This document shows positions 57,635-64,000 of a stretch of 64,000 nt of DNA, one piece after another. Source of the DNA: JAUIBE01 sp035267185 (GTDB lineage Bacteria; Pseudomonadota; Gammaproteobacteria; Xanthomonadales; SZUA-36); NCBI GenBank assembly GCA_035267185.1, contig DATFLY010000077.1, positions 45,534-109,533 on the forward strand. Reading direction: 5' to 3'. Positions within the stretch are counted from its first letter, which is position 1. Every line of letters starts with the position of its first letter. The position numbers and the translations under genes were made by a program. Below the pieces are notes generated by a model, which did no database searches, was not told the origin of the DNA, and was given only the letters and a program-made list of their open reading frames with translations.

Positions 57635-58075
57635 TCAGCTTTCGCGACACCTTTTAGGCGTGGCCGAATCAGCGCCATTGCTTTGGCAGGTCCACGCATA
57701 AATTGCACCGGATCTGCCACCGGTGATCACAATGGTCGGATCGAGTATCAATCCCGTGTTTTGAGTCTCCAGAGTGATTTGAGGTGACTCGCATGAGCCA
57801 CTGATGGTCAGAGTTCGTACGAACTCTGAATGATTGAACTCATATGCCACGATTTCATTGGACAGCTCCGCCAGGGTGGAATCAGCAGTGCATGTAATGA
57901 GGATGTCCTTTCTTGCGGATTCCGCAACCTGAAGTGCATCTGAAACCTTGCTGCGAACTTCAAAACTTCCCAGCCAGGAGTCTACGCTGGACAACATGAT
58001 TGTAGCGGAGGTCAGCACGATCAGAAATTCGATCATAGAAAACCCGCTCAAGAAACTGAGCTTGCCAGTAAACAC
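57635..58075 (-). CDS. Type IV pilin-like protein
   Basis: I prefer the GTG at 58075 (MFTGKLSFLSG), since AAAGGGGAT lies ahead and this gives a short basic leader before the prepilin-peptidase site G-FSMIEFLIVL with Glu5. An ATG 15 codons upstream is the alternative. The 146-residue protein has one N-terminal helix, a globular part and a C-terminal disulfide-type loop (WTCQSNGADSATPKRC). These are features of major or minor type IV pilins. Other pilus genes are not close by. Confidence 0.83.
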   Translation of the reverse strand: MFTGKLSFLSGFSMIEFLIVLTSATIMLSSVDSWLGSFEVRSKVSDALQVAESARKDILITCTADSTLAELSNEIVAYEFNHSEFVRTLTISGSCESPQITLETQNTGLILDPTIVITGGRSGAIYAWTCQSNGADSATPKRCRES

Positions 58076-58141
58076 TGTGATATCCCCTTTATTTCGAATT
58101 AATATGTCGCTCGACCCCAATTTCCCTTATCGAGCGGACAC

Positions 58142-58180
58142 AAAAAAAGGCCTGCCGTGGAAGCCTTCCATGGCAAGCCT
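58142..58180 (-). terminator. Orphan terminator in the pilin gene leader
   Basis: TGCCGTGGAAG and CTTCCATGGCA pair with one wobble, and A7 on the left gives a U-tract on the minus strand. No leftward gene lies upstream of it in the 58.2-58.3 kb gap, so it may terminate a leader or small RNA in front of the pilin gene. Confidence 0.55.
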
Positions 58181-58287
58181 GGAGTCAATAATGGCATAAG
58201 ACTTACCCCGAATTCAAGTGGACCGGGCCTCAAAACAAAGTAGTATTCAGTTCCAGGGCCTTACCCAATCCAGCCTGGAGTCCCGAT

Positions 58288-58860
58288 TTGAGCCTGTTTG
58301 AATTTATTCTTGTGATGGTTTCACTGGTGCTGGCCATCGCGGTGACGCATCTGCTCGACGGCGTTGCCCGGGTGGTGCGCGACCGGTCACGATTTGAGCT
58401 CAACTGGGTGACCCCATTGTGGGCCTTGTTCCTGTTTTTGCTGATCCTCAATCATTGGTGGTCCTTGTGGGATATGCGTGAAGCAAACTGGAACTTTCCT
58501 GCTTTCTTTTACATTGTGCTGGCACCCACGCTTCTGTTTCTGGCGGTCACAATTCTGAAACCACGTGCAGGTGTGGAAAAGGTCTCCCTCATGGCGGAAT
58601 TTCAGCAGATTCGGATCGCGTTTCTGTCCATCATGTTTGTCGTCATAGCCCTTGTGACCTGGGATGGATTCTTGCTCGGGACCGAGGCGGCATGGAACCG
58701 TTTGCGGCTGGTCCAGGTTTTCGTGTTGACGCTGATTGCACTGGGGTTGGTTACCAAAAACTGGGTGGTTCAAAATATTGTCGCTGCCGGATTGTTGACA
58801 TGTATTGTGGCCTCGTCGTTCGTGCTTCGTTTCATGCCGGATGCATTTGGGACGGGTTAG
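58288..58860 (+). CDS. Five- to six-helix membrane protein
   Basis: A TTG at 58288 (MSLFEFILVMVSLVLAIAVT) with GGAG seven bases ahead starts the 190-residue protein. Helices are near 3-23, 42-60, 70-88, 107-127, 137-154 and 160-178, with motifs VTHLLDGVARVVRDR and WVTPLWALFLFLLILNHWW. It is ten bases ahead of the DUF6090-like gene and is probably co-transcribed with it. Unknown family. Confidence 0.72.
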   Translation: MSLFEFILVMVSLVLAIAVTHLLDGVARVVRDRSRFELNWVTPLWALFLFLLILNHWWSLWDMREANWNFPAFFYIVLAPTLLFLAVTILKPRAGVEKVSLMAEFQQIRIAFLSIMFVVIALVTWDGFLLGTEAAWNRLRLVQVFVLTLIALGLVTKNWVVQNIVAAGLLTCIVASSFVLRFMPDAFGTG

Positions 58861-58869
58861 GTATTTAAA

Positions 58870-59616
58870 ATGGAAACAGCAGCGCTAAAAAAGGCAGTTA
58901 TCGAAATCGTTGTCATCGTGTTGGGTGTGTTGATAGCGCTTTTTGCGGAAAGTGCCTGGAATGACTTTCAGGATCGCAAAGCCGGCAGCGACTATGCAGC
59001 ACGCCTGTCCACGGAATTGACGAAAAACCTGGAGCACCTTGAGGCTGACTTTTTGTGGGCAAGGCAGGCCTGTTCGTCCGCTGAATCAGCATTGGCTAAA
59101 CTCAGATCGAAAGATGTCGAACCGGATCCGGCCGATATGCTTCGCCTGATGATTTCGACCGCGATTTTTCCTGCACCCGAGTACCAGCGGGCGACCTACG
59201 ATGACTTGATCGGTACAGGAAGTCTTTCCCTGATCGATGACGTTGTTGTCCGGGAGAAGACCGTGGCGGGTTACACGGAGTTTTTTGAGTATATAACCGC
59301 CTGGCGCCCGCCCAAGGATACGTTGATCCGGGACGCTGTTCTCCAGACACTGCCCTCCGAATTTATCCTGCAGGTGCTCAGGGAATGTATTGTCGAGGCA
59401 GACGAGGTCCTGTTTACGCCTGCGATACGTGCGTGCAATACCGTCCCTTCGTCAGAAGCGCCTGGTGTCTGGTTCGACAAAATTCTGAATCACTCCAACA
59501 TTGAAGCCGCATTGTCGGAGCGGGCATGGCAGGTATGTGATTTCGAGAGAACCATGGGAGTGATCAGAGAAGAACTGGAAGTGCTTATTCCCGCGCTTGA
59601 AGCTATTGCGGAATAA
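58870..59616 (+). CDS. Single-pass membrane-anchored protein, DUF6090-like
   Basis: The 248-residue protein has one N-terminal helix (AVIEIVVIVLGVLIALFAES) followed by AWNDFQDRKA and a long helical periplasmic domain. ATYDDLIGTGSLSLID and REKTVAGYTEFFEY align with the cassette protein at 15724-16482. Four Cys in the extracytoplasmic part could be disulfides. It pairs with the membrane protein just upstream. Unknown function. Confidence 0.72.
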   Translation: METAALKKAVIEIVVIVLGVLIALFAESAWNDFQDRKAGSDYAARLSTELTKNLEHLEADFLWARQACSSAESALAKLRSKDVEPDPADMLRLMISTAIFPAPEYQRATYDDLIGTGSLSLIDDVVVREKTVAGYTEFFEYITAWRPPKDTLIRDAVLQTLPSEFILQVLRECIVEADEVLFTPAIRACNTVPSSEAPGVWFDKILNHSNIEAALSERAWQVCDFERTMGVIREELEVLIPALEAIAE

Positions 59617-59699
59617 ATTGTACCTGGCCTCCTGGCACCTGACCGTGGTACCTGTTTATGCCACCATCAAAGGGGTACTTCCTGACCTGAGGATGATCC

Positions 59700-60641
59700 A
59701 TGCTGATTGTTGAAAACCTGGTTAAGCAATACGGTGACTTTCTTGCTGTGGATGATTTGTCCTTCGAGGCAAAGGGGGGAACCGTTTTTGGCCTGCTGGG
59801 GCCCAACGGCGCGGGTAAATCAACCGCAATCAATTGTATATCCGGGCTCCTGACGCCAACGTCGGGGCGAATCTCGGTTTGTGGGCACGATGTCGTCCGT
59901 GATGGCAAAGCCGCGCGCATGTCGCTGGGTGTTGTGCCGCAGGAGCTGGCGCTATATGAAGATCTGCCGGCCATTGAGAATCTGCGCTACTGGGGTAAGG
60001 CCTATGGTTTGCGCGGCAATGAACTTGAGGAACGTGTTGCCAGCGTGCTCGAAACAATCGGGCTTTCCGACCGGGCAAAGGATGTGTCCAAGGATTTTTC
60101 AGGTGGCATGAAGCGTCGGCTGAACTTCGGTTGCGGAATCGTTCATCAGCCTAAAGTTTTGCTGCTCGATGAACCCACCGTTGGAATCGACCCACAATCG
60201 CGTGCACGGCTTTACGACCTGGTGGAAGCAGAACGTGATTCGGGCGCCTGCGTCCTTTACACCACCCACTACATGGAAGAGGCTGAACGCCTGTGCGACT
60301 CGCTGGCGATTATTGATCATGGAAAACTGATTGCTGCCGGGACAGTCTCAGAACTCAAGCAACAACTGGGTGCCCGCGATGCATTGCAACTGACCGGCAT
60401 GTTTCCGGAAGAGACCACGCGCAATGCTGTGGAATCACTTGTAAGTGAAATCCCCGATCTTGAAATTCTCAGCTTTTCCAATGACTCACTGCTCCTGACA
60501 TTGACTGCCGCTTCCCATCACCTGCCGAAAATATTTGGTGAAATTTCCAAAGCCGGCGGATCGGTCACGGAAACCAGCCTGCGCAGTCCCAACCTGGAAA
60601 CTTTGTTCCTGTTACTGACCGGCAAGGAATTGCGGGAATAG
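59700..60641 (+). CDS. ABC-2 exporter ATP-binding subunit
   Basis: The 313-residue protein has Walker A GPNGAGKSTAIN (near 37), Q-loop VVPQELALYEDLPA, signature FSGGMKRRLN and Walker B VLLLDEPTVGIDPQ, then the switch His in TTHYMEEAE. The C-terminal 90 residues are typical of drug/antibiotic or lipid exporters (CcmA/NatA group). It is the first of three genes with short gaps that form one exporter. Confidence 0.93.
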   Translation: MLIVENLVKQYGDFLAVDDLSFEAKGGTVFGLLGPNGAGKSTAINCISGLLTPTSGRISVCGHDVVRDGKAARMSLGVVPQELALYEDLPAIENLRYWGKAYGLRGNELEERVASVLETIGLSDRAKDVSKDFSGGMKRRLNFGCGIVHQPKVLLLDEPTVGIDPQSRARLYDLVEAERDSGACVLYTTHYMEEAERLCDSLAIIDHGKLIAAGTVSELKQQLGARDALQLTGMFPEETTRNAVESLVSEIPDLEILSFSNDSLLLTLTAASHHLPKIFGEISKAGGSVTETSLRSPNLETLFLLLTGKELRE

Positions 60642-60643
60642 AA

Positions 60644-61873
60644 ATGAATTTTCTGTTTGCATCGATGCGCAAGGACCTTGGGCGTTGGATCAAAGACCGA
60701 ACCGCAATGTTCATCTGGCTGGGCATTCCATTCTTAATCGGCGTGTTGATCACATCGATGATGGACAGTGGTAGCGGAACGCCGACGGGCACGCTGTTGA
60801 TGACTGACGAAGACAAAACGTTCATCAGCGGTCTTGTTGTTGGCGCCTTCAGCCAGGACCAGCTTGGCGATTTGATCATGGTTGAGCAGGTGGATGCCGG
60901 GGAAGGATTGCAGCGCATCAATGATGGCGATGCCAGCGGCTTTCTGACGATTCCGGAAGGCTTTCAGGATGCGTTCCTGCAAGAGTCGCCGATTACCCTG
61001 ACATTGATGACGAATCCGTCGCAGATCATATTGCCGGGCATCATTACCGATGTAACCGAGATCCTGCTGGACCTCGGTTTTTATCTCCAGCGGCTCCTTG
61101 GGCCGGAAATTCGCACCATTGTCGATTCTGAATTTGAAGATGGGCCCAGTGATGCATTTATCTCCGGCATTTCTGTCGGCATCAACCAGAAGATATCCGG
61201 GATTGCTGATCGGGTCACAACACCCCCAATCGAACTTGAAATCGTCGAGCCACCCCCATCAGAACCACGGCCTGACCTGGCTTTGCTTTTCCTGCCCGGG
61301 ATCGTATTGATGGCAGTTTTGTTTGCGGCCAACTCGTTGGCAGGAGACTACTGGACAGAGCGCAACAAACGCACATTAAGACGCCTGGTTACTGCACCCG
61401 ATGCACTTTTTGGATTCGTCGGCGGCAAGGCCCTGGCCGTGTTCGTGATCATGGTTGCCATAGCGGGGCTGGTACTGATTGCAGGCTTTACCTATCACGG
61501 CGTGTCCTGGGCAAAACTTTTTTCATCACTTTTGTGGGTTTCACTGGGCGGTATCGGTTTGTTTGCCTGGTTTGCAGCGTTGCAAATGTTATTCCCGTCC
61601 AGCCGGTCAGCCAACCTGGTGACGACGATCCTGATGTTTCCATTGTTAATGATGGGGGGCAGTTTTTTTCCTCTTGAGGCACTACCTGACTGGATTGCGA
61701 ATATTGGTCGACTGTCGCCCAACGGATTTATTGTTGAGCAATTGTCCGCTGAATTTACCTCCGCCACGTCCTGGTCCATCAGCGCCAGGAGCTGGCTCAT
61801 CCTGCTGGCCATGACCGTCAGCGGCCTGCTGGTGAGTGTCTGGCGACTGCGAAGTGGTTTTGCCCGAGGATGA
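60644..61873 (+). CDS. ABC-2 exporter permease 1
   Basis: The 409-residue protein has the ABC-2 layout: one N-terminal helix (MFIWLGIPFLIGVLITSMMD), a 190-residue extracytoplasmic domain, then five helices from about 217 (ALLFLPGIVLMAVLFAANSL to WLILLAMTVSGLLVSVW). It begins two bases behind the ATPase stop. It should pair with the next permease as a heterodimer. Confidence 0.9.
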   Translation: MNFLFASMRKDLGRWIKDRTAMFIWLGIPFLIGVLITSMMDSGSGTPTGTLLMTDEDKTFISGLVVGAFSQDQLGDLIMVEQVDAGEGLQRINDGDASGFLTIPEGFQDAFLQESPITLTLMTNPSQIILPGIITDVTEILLDLGFYLQRLLGPEIRTIVDSEFEDGPSDAFISGISVGINQKISGIADRVTTPPIELEIVEPPPSEPRPDLALLFLPGIVLMAVLFAANSLAGDYWTERNKRTLRRLVTAPDALFGFVGGKALAVFVIMVAIAGLVLIAGFTYHGVSWAKLFSSLLWVSLGGIGLFAWFAALQMLFPSSRSANLVTTILMFPLLMMGGSFFPLEALPDWIANIGRLSPNGFIVEQLSAEFTSATSWSISARSWLILLAMTVSGLLVSVWRLRSGFARG

Positions 61874-61877
61874 TGCC

Positions 61878-63026
61878 TTGAGGAACATACTCTTTATTGG
61901 CTGGCAGGACGTTCGTTTCCAGTTGCGCGACCGTTCGACCTTATTGTGGCTACTGATCATGCCGCCAATATTTTTCTATTTTATCGGCACAGTAACAGGG
62001 GGCGCCTCTTCCGCCATGAGCGAGGGGCAGGGCACACCACTGACCGTGGTCGCAGAAGATCCCGGGTTCCTTAAAGAGCAGATCGAGCTGCGATTGCTCG
62101 CCAATGATTTTGAAACTGTGTGGGTTGACTCGCTCGAAACCACGGATGGCGCCCGGAAACCTGATCGCACCCTTACTTTTGCTGCGGGTTTAAGCGATAA
62201 AGTGCTTGCCGGTGAATCCGCTGTTGCTACTTTCGACACGCAAGCCAATTCGCTGACTCGTCAATTCGAGGAAATCAGGATCCAGCGTGCGCTCTACACA
62301 GTTCTGGCGGATATTGTTGTGGCCGAATCTTCTTCGAATGCATTGAGTGGTGAGGCCCTCCGGAATCTGAACGAGGCGCCGCGTGTCTGGCAGCTCAATG
62401 TTGCATCTGCAGGCAAAAGGAAAGTGATTCCGAGCGGATTCCAGCAGTCCGTTCCCGGCATACTGGTGATGTTTACCATCATCGTGCTGCTCACAAGCGG
62501 CGGGACGATGCTGGTTCAGGAGCGCAATTCCGGACTGTTAAGGCGTCTTGCTTCAGCGCCAATTTCCCGGACGGAGGTCATCGCCGGAAAATGGGAAGGC
62601 AGGATGATACTGGCTGCTATCCAGGTGACGTTCGCCCTGCTGGTTGGCACTCTTCTTTTCGATATGGACTGGGGGCCCAACCTGGCTGCAGTCTTCGCCG
62701 TACTGGCTGCCTGGGCTGGTTTTTGTGCATCCGCCGGCCTGTGGCTCGGTACGGTTGCCAGAACTGAAGCACAGGCGGGCGGGCTTGGCGTACTGGTCGC
62801 CAACCTGCTGGCGGCGCTTGGTGGTTGCTGGTGGCCCATCGAGGTGACACCTGCGTGGATGCAGTTCATTCAGAAACTGGTGCCCACCGGCTGGACCATG
62901 GATGCCTTGCATAAGCTGATCAGCTTCCAGGCGGGCCCGATGAGCGTGGTGCCGAATGTCCTTTTGTTGCTGGCTGCTGCGATGGTGTTCGGCGTGCTGG
63001 CGGCCCGCCGTTTTCAATACGAGTAG
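61878..63026 (+). CDS. ABC-2 exporter permease 2
   Basis: I start at the TTG at 61878 (MRNILFIGWQDVRFQLRDR), four bases behind the permease 1 stop and with GAGGATG ahead; upstream ATG-like starts would overlap permease 1. The 382-residue protein has the same layout: first helix WLLIMPPIFFYFIGTV, external domain, and five helices from about 200 (GILVMFTIIVLLTSGGTML to VLLLLAAAMVFGVLAA). Membrane domains of both permeases are similar, as in heterodimeric exporters. Confidence 0.9.
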   Translation: MRNILFIGWQDVRFQLRDRSTLLWLLIMPPIFFYFIGTVTGGASSAMSEGQGTPLTVVAEDPGFLKEQIELRLLANDFETVWVDSLETTDGARKPDRTLTFAAGLSDKVLAGESAVATFDTQANSLTRQFEEIRIQRALYTVLADIVVAESSSNALSGEALRNLNEAPRVWQLNVASAGKRKVIPSGFQQSVPGILVMFTIIVLLTSGGTMLVQERNSGLLRRLASAPISRTEVIAGKWEGRMILAAIQVTFALLVGTLLFDMDWGPNLAAVFAVLAAWAGFCASAGLWLGTVARTEAQAGGLGVLVANLLAALGGCWWPIEVTPAWMQFIQKLVPTGWTMDALHKLISFQAGPMSVVPNVLLLLAAAMVFGVLAARRFQYE

Positions 63027-63063
63027 TAAGAAAACCAGGCCAGTTTCGAAGCGCCGTTGCCAG

Positions 63064-63531
63064 TCACGGTTTTTGTGAAATGCTCTGTTCGAAATACTCG
63101 ATGAATTCTGGTGTGAAATTGTCTTTGCCCGCAGCGCGGGATCCTTCACTGTTGCCATTCCAGGTCCTGCGAAAAGAAGGATAAGCAGAATGGATTCTTT
63201 GCAGAGCCGTCACTCTCCCCCCTGAATTCGGTACGTGAAGGAATTGCCACTCCTGCCTGAGCAGGTAGCCCATCCAGTAGGCGTTCAGTCGGAACATTTC
63301 GGCTTCGGTAAGCGGTTCCTCATTGCGGTCCTTTATAAACAGGTTGACCAGGTCGGGATCGCTTGAAATGCGGTCCCATCCATCCTGCAGATCTTTGGAC
63401 ATGACCGCCTGGGCCTCCATTTCGAGAAGCTCATTGTTCTGGTGAAGTTCTACCGCAAGGAAAACGATTCCGGCGATAACACCCAGGTTCGCGAGAATGC
63501 CGATGGTTTGTCCCAGGTCGATTTTTTTCAT
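63064..63531 (-). CDS. Single-pass membrane protein of unknown function
   Basis: The 155-residue protein has one helix near its start (QTIGILANLGVIAGIVFLAVEL) followed by HQNNELLEMEAQAVMSKDLQ and a soluble helical domain with WMGYLLRQEWQFLHV. Such proteins are common in marine bacteria with no known function. It is convergent to the ABC exporter genes. An ATG with a good downstream frame supports it. Confidence 0.7.
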   Translation of the reverse strand: MKKIDLGQTIGILANLGVIAGIVFLAVELHQNNELLEMEAQAVMSKDLQDGWDRISSDPDLVNLFIKDRNEEPLTEAEMFRLNAYWMGYLLRQEWQFLHVPNSGGRVTALQRIHSAYPSFRRTWNGNSEGSRAAGKDNFTPEFIEYFEQSISQKP

Positions 63532-63741
63532 TCTTTTGTCTCCATGGAATCGGGGCGCTCATTTTTAGATTTGTGAATGATCACTGGTTACCGGGTCAGC
63601 CAGTTCGTTTTGCACATTCACGGGCACCGAGTATATGTTCTTAGATCGTGAGTGTGGCACTACAAGTGTAAACTCTGGATAACAATGATCCGCCAGTGTG
63701 TGTTCAAATATGATTTTTAAAACAGTGCAACGGGGATTTTC

Positions 63742-64000
63742 ATGTTTCATTGGAAGAGTCGTTTCAAAACAGTTGTATTTTTGGCCGTGCTGGTCTTTTC
63801 ATCAACGGCCTATTCTGTCAGTGGAGATTCATTCACTGTAGAAGCCGAAAACCTGCCAAAGTTGGCGTTTGAAGCGCTGAAAACTCGATATCCTGATGTT
63901 TCAGGCCGGGATGTGGAACTGACATCGAAAGTCTATTTCAACTGCAATGCAAACCCCAATATCGCCGGTCCTTCCGGAATTGACCATTCAACACTCCGTT
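63742..64000 (+). CDS. Exported protein with the repeat domain of 7715-8581, cut by the right edge
   Basis: ATG at 63742 opens a signal peptide (FKTVVFLAVLVFSSTAYS). The mature part begins LPKLAFEALKTRYPDVSGRD, then VELTSKVYFNCNANP. This has the helix, Y-P-D-V/I turn, strand and Cys of both repeats in the protein at 7715-8581. Only 86 codons are inside the window and no stop is reached. Function unknown. Confidence 0.7.
   Translation, partial: MFHWKSRFKTVVFLAVLVFSSTAYSVSGDSFTVEAENLPKLAFEALKTRYPDVSGRDVELTSKVYFNCNANPNIAGPSGIDHSTLR

Noticed and set aside
1..64000. tRNA or rRNA genes
   Set aside because: No cloverleaf with CCA-adjacent acceptor stem or rRNA-like conserved stretch was noticed by eye; a covariance search would be needed to be certain.

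Overview
The window reads as chromosomal DNA of a Gammaproteobacterium with a moderate base composition. Pointers are the clustered phenylacetate (paa) genes, a fused-E1 branched-chain 2-oxoacid dehydrogenase under an Lrp-type regulator, TetR-flanked RND efflux genes, secreted beta-propeller proteins and the style of the integron recombination sites. From memory, the C-terminal module of the protein at 53847-55142 is common in marine Lysobacterales/Xanthomonadales relatives; no search was possible, so genus-level placement is not claimed.

Region 1 (1-5 kb): a secreted protein cut by the left edge, then a small carbohydrate/ligase locus in which glycogen synthase glgA and an ATP-grasp ligase run leftward and a second ATP-grasp ligase of the same family runs rightward. 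Region 2 (5-17 kb): an accessory island of short leftward genes (VOC, DUF4019, deaminase, DUF1428, DUF302, esterase, SnoaL-like, RidA, amidohydrolase, GDT1-like, GNAT and unknowns). It holds several decayed genes and, between 10.1 and 15.8 kb, a series of attC recombination sites placed directly behind successive genes. This is a gene-cassette array with no integrase in view (CALIN type). Region 3 (17.3-24.8 kb): a tightly coupled leftward operon of eight genes: third ATP-grasp paralogue, an S51/class-I-amidotransferase-like protein with a helical insert, a Fes-like esterase, a RimK-like ATP-grasp ligase, a short esterase, a four-helix membrane protein, a lipoprotein serpin and a 156-residue protein. 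Regions 1 and 3 share the ATP-grasp family and may be two halves of one locus split by Region 2. I consider this the best candidate for an undescribed system.

Region 4 (24.8-27.1 kb): HxlR regulator divergent from a DUF899 protein and a glutathione transferase, plus a MAPEG protein. Region 5 (27.2-40.9 kb): aromatic and branched-chain catabolism. paaG-I-J-A-B-C-D-E form a leftward operon, paaY and paaZ converge next to it, and upstream lie the E2 and fused E1 of a 2-oxoacid dehydrogenase with a divergent Lrp/AsnC regulator. A 47-bp extragenic palindrome occurs twice here, once supplying the stop codon of paaB. paaK, paaF and paaH are not in the window.

Region 6 (40.2-45.2 kb): TetR repressor, a perfect 16-bp palindromic operator, RND adaptor and RND pump. 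Region 7 (45.3-52.5 kb): SnoaL-like secreted protein, sulfotransferase, a protein-repair pair (low-molecular-weight phosphatase and fructosamine-kinase-like), two FAD oxidases and membrane proteins. Region 8 (52.7-64 kb): two secreted beta-propellers, an S9 peptidase lipoprotein, a pilin-like protein, a DUF6090-like paralogue, an ABC-2 exporter with two permeases, and at the right edge the start of a secreted protein whose domain resembles the tandem domain at 7715-8581.
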